The position numbers and the translations under genes were made by a program. A DNA stretch of 39,045 nucleotides from Tangfeifania diversioriginum (GTDB lineage: Bacteria > Bacteroidota > Bacteroidia > Bacteroidales > Prolixibacteraceae), in NCBI RefSeq assembly GCF_900141875.1, contig NZ_FQZE01000037.1, forward strand, positions 1-39,045. The letters are read 5' to 3'. Below, piece by piece: positions 34,235 through 39,045 of the stretch. The notes under the pieces are model-generated. The model was not told the origin of the DNA, did not search any database, and worked only from the letters and a program-made list of their open reading frames with translations. Position 1 is the stretch's first letter, and every line of letters starts with the position of its first letter.

Positions 34235-36739
34235 TCAGGAAGGCTTGAAAATACTCCGGCCTTTGGTTTTTGTTTTTCCCTTCTTCTGATTGCTGTCAGT
34301 ATCGTGGCCGTAGCCATAACCGTAGCCATAACCGTAGCCATAACCGTAGCCATAACCCCGGTTACTTTTGGTACGGTAAACATTGTTCACAATAATCCCC
34401 AACTCTTCAATCTGGTGACTTTCCAGTTCTTCCAGGATATCTTTAAGTGGTTTTTTGGGTGTGGATTTATGGCGCACAATAAAAACAGCCGCATCAAACA
34501 TATCTCGCAGCAGAAAAAAATCAGCCACCATACCTACGGGCGGGGTATCGACAATAACCACATCGTACTGTTTTTTCAACTGATCAATAAGGCCTGACAG
34601 ATTTTTATCGGTAAGCATTTGTAACGGATTGGGCGGATGCGGCCCAGCCGGGATTACTTTTAGACGGGGATGTTTTGTTTTGTGGGTTATCTCTTCCAGG
34701 GTGGCCTTGCCCAAAATATAATCCACTACATTTTTTTCAATTTTCAATCCAATATCCTCGTTAATTCTCGATTTCCGCAGGTCAAGGTCCAAAATCACAG
34801 CTGTTTTGTTGGAAAGGGCAACCGACGAAGCAATGTTAATGGCGTTGTAAGTTTTTCCTTCGGAGGGGAAAGAAGAGGTTACCGCAATCACCGCATGTTC
34901 TTTTCCCTTGGTGATAAGCTCCAGTTTGGTACGGATTGCACTATACGGTTCGCTGGCCGGTGAGTTGGGTTTATCGAGCACCAATGTGTGGCTTTCAGAC
35001 TCTTTCCGGTTATTGAACACATGCCCGATAATGGGATAATCGGTGAGTGCCTCCACATCATCTTTCGATAAAATTTTAGTATTTAACAGGTCGAGCAAAA
35101 TAATAATTCCGGTGGGGAACGCCAGCGCCAGGAGCAACGCCAATGCATAAATTTTTCTCTTTTGGGGTTCCACCGGTCCGGTTCCGGCCATTTTGGCTTC
35201 TTCTATCATCTGGCTGTCGGGAATATTAGAAGCTTTGGCAATTTGCGCTTCCGAAAGTTTCTGCATTAAAAATATATAGGTCTCATTGTTCAGCTTATAC
35301 TTTCGTTCAATATTCACATAATTCCGTTCAGTGGCCGGCAACCGCCTGACCTGGGCTTCAAACTGCCGGATGCGCTGGTTCAGGTTTTCAAGGGCCATGT
35401 CCGACTGCGAAATGATGTTGTCAACATTCTCCCGCAATGAATTCTTCACACTCGCGATTTGGGCATTTAACCTGACTATGGTAGGGTGTTCTGAGTTTTG
35501 GCGTATGGAAGTCTGGCTTAATCGTTCATTGATCAAATCGTTGAGTTGCAGAATCAAATTATTCAGCAGGGGGTCTTCGATTCCCATGGCCGAAGGAGCG
35601 ATAACGGTTTCCAGCTCCCGGCTTGCCGTAGTATTTATGTAATCTCTGAGGTAGTGGTAATATTTATTCTGGGTCTCCATGGCAATGCGCTCCTGGTCGA
35701 GCTCACGCATACGTTCGAGCAGTTGCTCCGACTGTGCAGAAATATTCACTATCTGGTGTTCACTCTGGAAATCCTCCATCCGGCTCTCCGACACACTGAG
35801 CGAATCGGAGATACTGGCCAGTTGTGAGTTGATGAACTGTATGGTCCGGTTGGCATTTTCATTCTTCTTCTCCAGGTTGTCCAGCTGGTACACCTCTGTT
35901 AACTTATTCAAAAAAGCCATTCCTTTCCTGACATTACGATCGCGGAGGGTGAGGTCCAGGATTGTAGTTTCATCGCTTTTAAGTGCCACTTCCAATTGAT
36001 TCTGGTACTGCCTGATTAACTCCTGCGGTGAATGAAACCGAAATTTAAACTCGTTATCAGATTCGGGATTGAAATGTTCATTCAGTAAAATTTTAAAAGC
36101 AAATTCATCGGTAGAAATACGAGTACCGGGTGTAGCCTCTTCTGAATAGGAATAGCTGTCCAGTTCATCCAGCACGGTTTTATCTTTATAGTTAAAGACC
36201 ATCACTTCATCCTCTTCTTCAATTTTCAGTTCCAGCTTCCCGTCAGGTTGAATGGTCAGGTAAAAATCAGCATTAATAATTTGCGGGTGATCCTCTTCCC
36301 AAACTACCATGAACGGAACATCCTGGTAGCGTTCGGTAGCTGCAAAACGGCCAATGGAATAATAGTTAACCGAAAAATCCAGTTCATCGAGCGTTCGCGA
36401 AACAATTGGTGTTGAAGACAACACGGCTATCTGGTTGTGGATGTTGCGCATGCTGTTCATCATGCCAAGCCCCAGGAAAATATTTTCCGAATTGGCACCT
36501 CCACTCCCCAGGGGTGAACCGGATTTTCCTTCCTCCACCAGCATCGACGATTTTATTTCGTAAACAGAGGTAGTGTATTGTACGTACAACCAGGCCAGGG
36601 CACCTGCAACTATCACAGCTACCACATACCAGTACCAGTTACGGAAACATTTAAACAAAGTCTTTTTTGAAATCAGGCTTTCCTCTTCCAGCTGCCCGTA
36701 AAAATTGAGGATATCTTTATCGTTTTGTTGTTTTTTCAT
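34235..36739 (-). CDS. wzc: Wzc-like tyrosine autokinase/chain-length regulator
   Basis: An 834-residue inner-membrane protein that controls exopolysaccharide polymerisation and export. It has a first membrane helix at about 33-50 (W-Y-W-Y-V-V-A-V-I-V-A-G), a large periplasmic Wzz region with long coiled coils (about 250-470), a second helix near 530-550, and a cytoplasmic BY-kinase domain: Walker A S-F-P-S-E-G-K-T (about 628), Walker A' I-L-D-L-D-L-R-K-S and Walker B V-V-I-V-D-T-P-P. The tail has eight Gly-Tyr pairs (about 795-810), the likely autophosphorylation cluster, followed by a basic end. Its start overlaps the Wza stop by four bases. Confidence 0.93.
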   Translation of the reverse strand: MKKQQNDKDILNFYGQLEEESLISKKTLFKCFRNWYWYVVAVIVAGALAWLYVQYTTSVYEIKSSMLVEEGKSGSPLGSGGANSENIFLGLGMMNSMRNIHNQIAVLSSTPIVSRTLDELDFSVNYYSIGRFAATERYQDVPFMVVWEEDHPQIINADFYLTIQPDGKLELKIEEEDEVMVFNYKDKTVLDELDSYSYSEEATPGTRISTDEFAFKILLNEHFNPESDNEFKFRFHSPQELIRQYQNQLEVALKSDETTILDLTLRDRNVRKGMAFLNKLTEVYQLDNLEKKNENANRTIQFINSQLASISDSLSVSESRMEDFQSEHQIVNISAQSEQLLERMRELDQERIAMETQNKYYHYLRDYINTTASRELETVIAPSAMGIEDPLLNNLILQLNDLINERLSQTSIRQNSEHPTIVRLNAQIASVKNSLRENVDNIISQSDMALENLNQRIRQFEAQVRRLPATERNYVNIERKYKLNNETYIFLMQKLSEAQIAKASNIPDSQMIEEAKMAGTGPVEPQKRKIYALALLLALAFPTGIIILLDLLNTKILSKDDVEALTDYPIIGHVFNNRKESESHTLVLDKPNSPASEPYSAIRTKLELITKGKEHAVIAVTSSFPSEGKTYNAINIASSVALSNKTAVILDLDLRKSRINEDIGLKIEKNVVDYILGKATLEEITHKTKHPRLKVIPAGPHPPNPLQMLTDKNLSGLIDQLKKQYDVVIVDTPPVGMVADFFLLRDMFDAAVFIVRHKSTPKKPLKDILEELESHQIEELGIIVNNVYRTKSNRGYGYGYGYGYGYGYGYGHDTDSNQKKGKTKTKGRSIFKPS
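34308..34355 (-). repeat. four 12-base tandem repeats encoding Gly-Tyr
   Basis: Plus-strand unit CCGTAGCCATAA is repeated four times exactly (34308-34355). On the coding strand each unit gives Gly-Tyr-Gly-Tyr in the Wzc tail. Unit length is a multiple of three, so slippage changes tyrosine number without a frameshift. Confidence 0.95.
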
Positions 36740-37515
36740 TTCCCAAAAAGATTTAAGATGAGTAATCCGATAGAAATTACTGATGCGGTAATGCTAAGCG
36801 GTGCTGAATAAGGAAGGTTTTTGGCACCATATACTTTGGTGCTGTGTTCCACATACACAATATCGCGGGGCAGCACGTAATAATAGGGTGAATAGATTAC
36901 CTCAGGGTTGGTCAAATCCAGTTCGGCCACGTGCTTCCCGTCGGGCAGTTCCCGTATCAGTTTCACGTTTAACCGGTTTCCGTAATCAGTGATATCGCCG
37001 GCAGCGCCCAGTGCTTCGAAAATGGTGAGCTGGTTTTTCACCATCAGCTTCTGACCGGGTTGCTGTACCTCGCCCAACACGGTAATGTTGCGGTTTACCA
37101 GCTTCACAAATACCGAGGCACTCTCGAGGTAGTTATCTACTTCCGACTGGATAATATCGCGCACTTCAGAAACCGTTTTCCCTTCCACCTGAATATTGCC
37201 CAGTTCCGGGTAAGAGATGTACCCGTCATCATCTACCAGGTAGGTTATCAGCTCCAGGCTGCTGGTTGAGCTGCCGAAACTACCCGATGTCCGGCCTGTA
37301 TTTAACAGGTTAAGAAATGCCACATTGGCGGGGTTATCGCTGATTACCTGGATGAATAGCTGGTCGCTGGGCCTTATCCGGTATTCTTCAGGAAGCGGGC
37401 CGTTTTCGTATGTTTTTCCGGTTTCAATCCCGTTCATGTAAATCAGTTCCTGTAAAGGGGTACTGCACGATGACAGGAGTAACATCGCGATGATTATTAC
37501 TAAAATATTTTTCAT
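36736..37515 (-). CDS. wza: Wza-like polysaccharide export lipoprotein
   Basis: A 259-residue outer-membrane lipoprotein of the polysaccharide biosynthesis/export family. I start it at 37515 since M-K-N-I-L-V-I-I-I-A-M-L-L-L-S-S-C gives a clean lipobox (Cys17). The Poly_export domain is Y-R-I-R-P-S-D-Q-L-F-I-Q-V (about 45-57) with Y-I-S-Y-P-E-L-G-N-I-Q-V-E-G; an SLBB domain follows (I-T-V-L-G-E-V-Q-Q-P-G). The C-terminus ends in a hydrophobic segment (S-I-T-A-S-V-I-S-I-G-L-L-I-L-N). It would form the outer-membrane channel for the polymer managed by Wzc, whose gene overlaps it by ATGA. No glycosyltransferase or flippase gene is adjacent. Confidence 0.92.
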   Translation of the reverse strand: MKNILVIIIAMLLLSSCSTPLQELIYMNGIETGKTYENGPLPEEYRIRPSDQLFIQVISDNPANVAFLNLLNTGRTSGSFGSSTSSLELITYLVDDDGYISYPELGNIQVEGKTVSEVRDIIQSEVDNYLESASVFVKLVNRNITVLGEVQQPGQKLMVKNQLTIFEALGAAGDITDYGNRLNVKLIRELPDGKHVAELDLTNPEVIYSPYYYVLPRDIVYVEHSTKVYGAKNLPYSAPLSITASVISIGLLILNLFGK

Positions 37516-37526
37516 ATGTTCCATAC

Positions 37527-37766
37527 TTAATAATTGTTGTAAACATGTGTTTTGCTTAAAAGTTCTGAGAAACATCCATATCCCCAAGAAGTAGCACTTC
37601 TTTTTTCCGGGGTAGCAAGATCGGTATTTTTTTTCAATATTAAAATTTTTGCATCAGGCATTTGCAGGGTAAATGTGCAACAGCTTGTATTTTTCACGTA
37701 GCGAAAGGTTTTTCCTCCAAGCTGAAAGCTCACTTCAACATCAATAAATATTTCATTGTGAGCCAA
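37527..37766 (-). CDS. doubtful 79-residue ORF upstream of Wza
   Basis: An open frame that ends 11 bases before the Wza start. It begins M-A-H-N-E-I-F-I-D-V-E-V-S-F and has no recognised family, no signal peptide and an uneven composition (C-C, then a Ser/Thr-rich end). The spacing to Wza would suit a leader gene of the operon, but it could equally be a chance frame. Confidence 0.25.
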   Translation of the reverse strand: MAHNEIFIDVEVSFQLGGKTFRYVKNTSCCTFTLQMPDAKILILKKNTDLATPEKRSATSWGYGCFSELLSKTHVYNNY

Positions 37767-37892
37767 TTACATGACCGTTATGTTTTAAAAAAAATTCACC
37801 AACGGTGTCGCTGAAAGCAACACCGCCGGGTTGGAATATCTTCTTCGTGGAATTCGTGCAATTAGTGGACCGTTCTTCTTTAGCCACGCTTG

Positions 37893-38191
37893 TCCCTATG
37901 GGGAATTACACCGATGACACGAATAGTTATATATTGGAACCTCACATGCGCCGCAATTACGGGCATTGTTCATGGGTGCTAATACCTGAAAAATTGTTGG
38001 GGGTGCGGTAAATACCGACAGTGCTGGGAGCGATGTGGACGATTTACTCCGACTCATACGTTATCCTGTCTTTTTGTTCTTTTGTTCCTCCTTTGGAGTC
38101 TGCCGTAGGCATTCCTTTGGAGCTAAGGACAAAACAGGCACATATTACGCCGAAGCCGCATAGCGATTCCTATGGAAGCATCCCTACGGGA
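37893..38191. repeat. gene-free stretch with five short triloop palindromes
   Basis: Between 37767 and 38218 I see no gene. The stretch holds five small inverted repeats of the form nnCC-TNN-GGnn: TCCCTATGGGGA (37893-37904), CTCCTTTGGAG (38088-38098), TCCTTTGGA (38113-38121), TTCCTATGGAA (38167-38177) and TCCCTACGGGA (38181-38191). They may be remnants of a palindromic mobile repeat family. Base composition here is also richer in G+C than the neighbouring HEPN/MNT genes. Confidence 0.4.
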
Positions 38192-38218
38192 CAAATGTGC
38201 GACAATGGTAAAATAATA

Positions 38219-38623
38219 TTATTCAGATAATGTTGGAAGATAGGAATTGATACGTTCAATAAAATCAATCATGTCTTTCTGCATATCTTGAACATCTGTT
38301 TTTGAAAACGATATAAACGGAGCGTAATCCCCATCGCTTCTGTTTTTGTATGCATCTCTGATTATTTTTCCGTACTTCACTTCAATTTTCTGAGTTTTAA
38401 TAAAAGTTTGGTTAAACCAACCGATTAACTGCGAGTGTTTTGAGGAGCTAAATTCAAATTTTAAAGCCAACGCAGTTAAACAGTAAAAAATGCCATAATA
38501 AATTCTGTTAACTGCCACATTCAGTAAATCCATTTCAATTAATTTACTTACCTCCCCAATGGTTTGCTTAGCCTGGTCAAGTCTGTATTGAATAAGAATT
38601 TCGCGGTCGTGATTATTTATCAT
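38219..38623 (-). CDS. HEPN-domain protein, partner of MNT nucleotidyltransferase
   Basis: A 134-residue all-helical protein of the HEPN type (PF05168-like): R-L-D-Q-A-K-Q-T-I at the start, L-L-N-V-A-V-N-R-I-Y-Y-G-I-F-Y-C-L-T-A-L-A in the second helix, and R-S-D-G-D-Y at 95-100. HEPN proteins often act as RNases in toxin-antitoxin pairs, but the R-x4-H-x-Y motif of HepT toxins is not present: there is no His, although Tyr100 is in place. It overlaps the MNT gene by four bases (ATGA at 38620-38623), so the two are translated together. Function as toxin, or as a non-catalytic partner, is open. Confidence 0.8.
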   Translation of the reverse strand: MINNHDREILIQYRLDQAKQTIGEVSKLIEMDLLNVAVNRIYYGIFYCLTALALKFEFSSSKHSQLIGWFNQTFIKTQKIEVKYGKIIRDAYKNRSDGDYAPFISFSKTDVQDMQKDMIDFIERINSYLPTLSE

Positions 38624-38943
38624 GCATGTAACCCTTCTTTTAATGCATTCTTAAAAACAGGATGTTTACCTCGTATGCTGTTTTTTAGTTCGAATTCAGA
38701 AATAACCTGTGTGTCAAGAAATATATTGTACTTCAGATCAAAATCGTAACATAAATCGTTGATTGCTTTTTGAATCTTACGGTCATAGTTAATATTGAGA
38801 ACAATCAACACATCGTAGTCGGAGTTTTTGGTTGCCTGCCCTTTTACTCTCGAACCAAAAATTACCACATCCGAAACAATATTATTCAATGATTTATTCA
38901 GATGTTGTTTTATTTCTTTTGCCAACTGTTTAGAACCAATCAT
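38620..38943 (-). CDS. MNT-type minimal nucleotidyltransferase
   Basis: A 107-residue nucleotidyltransferase of the polymerase-beta superfamily. The active site is G30-S31, ten residues, then D42-Y-D44, the G-S-x10-D-x-D form of MntA antitoxins, which are known to add AMP to a Tyr of their HEPN partner. The following strand (V-L-I-V-L-N) and C-terminal part are complete for a minimal protein. It is the first gene of a two-gene operon; 38944-39045 upstream shows no other gene. Confidence 0.88.
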   Translation of the reverse strand: MIGSKQLAKEIKQHLNKSLNNIVSDVVIFGSRVKGQATKNSDYDVLIVLNINYDRKIQKAINDLCYDFDLKYNIFLDTQVISEFELKNSIRGKHPVFKNALKEGLHA

Positions 38944-39045
38944 ATTGTTTTCAATACTTCGTTAAATAATTAAGCGGCAATAGTGCCATAATATATAAGT
39001 TCATTGACATGGTTTCGATTTTTAGCAGAGTATGCATTCACACCG

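Noticed and set aside
34217-34597. Plus-strand frame rich in Val-Ala-Ile-Thr repeats
   Set aside because: It is the antisense reading of the 12-base tandem repeat in the Wzc gene.

Overview
The window comes from a bacterium of the phylum Bacteroidota, probably a free-living relative of the Marinilabiliales/Prolixibacteraceae (the lineage within the phylum is a guess). The evidence is a SusC/SusD pair controlled by an ECF sigma factor and FecR, TAnnTTTG-type -7 promoter elements, near absence of Shine-Dalgarno sequences, and a Bacteroidota-type tyrosine recombinase. Almost every gene is on the minus strand, so operons read from high to low coordinates.

Region 1 (about 1-8052) is the right-hand part of an integrated, AT-rich mobile element. 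Its right boundary is a 42-base 3' fragment of a tRNA gene (probably tRNA-Pro) that begins in the anticodon loop. Next to it are an integrase with its own promoter and a cargo gene ended by a terminator. A second operon runs from about 5630 to 889. It is a tandem series of small cassettes, each made of an excisionase-like HTH gene, a tiny ORF, and a ~140-residue protein of one unnamed family, followed by a 52-57 base stem-forming repeat. The operon ends with an SF2-like helicase that lacks the Walker A lysine. Two of the three ~140-residue paralogs are each broken by one in-frame stop with no frameshift. The left end of the element is not in the window.

Region 2 (8081-8405) is the flank of the integration site: the tRNA terminator and a truncated RadC/JAB gene, probably debris of an earlier mobile element.

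Region 3 (8518-32883) is a 24-kb polysaccharide utilisation locus for an alpha-mannose-rich glycan. In transcription order it has an ECF sigma factor, FecR, SusC with an STN domain, SusD, a beta-propeller lipoprotein, a small lipoprotein, a DUF4961-like surface protein, a strong hairpin, an SGNH esterase, a GH38, a GH92 with an N-terminal discoidin-like domain, a second beta-propeller lipoprotein, a mannose-6-phosphate isomerase, a ROK sugar kinase, an MFS sugar importer and a GH92 lipoprotein. Together these cover sensing, outer-membrane capture and import, removal of side groups and alpha-mannose, inner-membrane uptake, phosphorylation and isomerisation to fructose-6-phosphate. No recognisable endo-acting enzyme is present. 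The paired beta-propeller proteins are the best candidates for an unassigned activity.

Region 4 (33143-39045) holds an outer-membrane beta-barrel protein, an isolated Wzc/Wza exopolysaccharide export pair whose kinase has a Gly-Tyr tail encoded by a 12-base tandem repeat, a gene-poor stretch with several short palindromes, and an overlapping HEPN/MNT gene pair.
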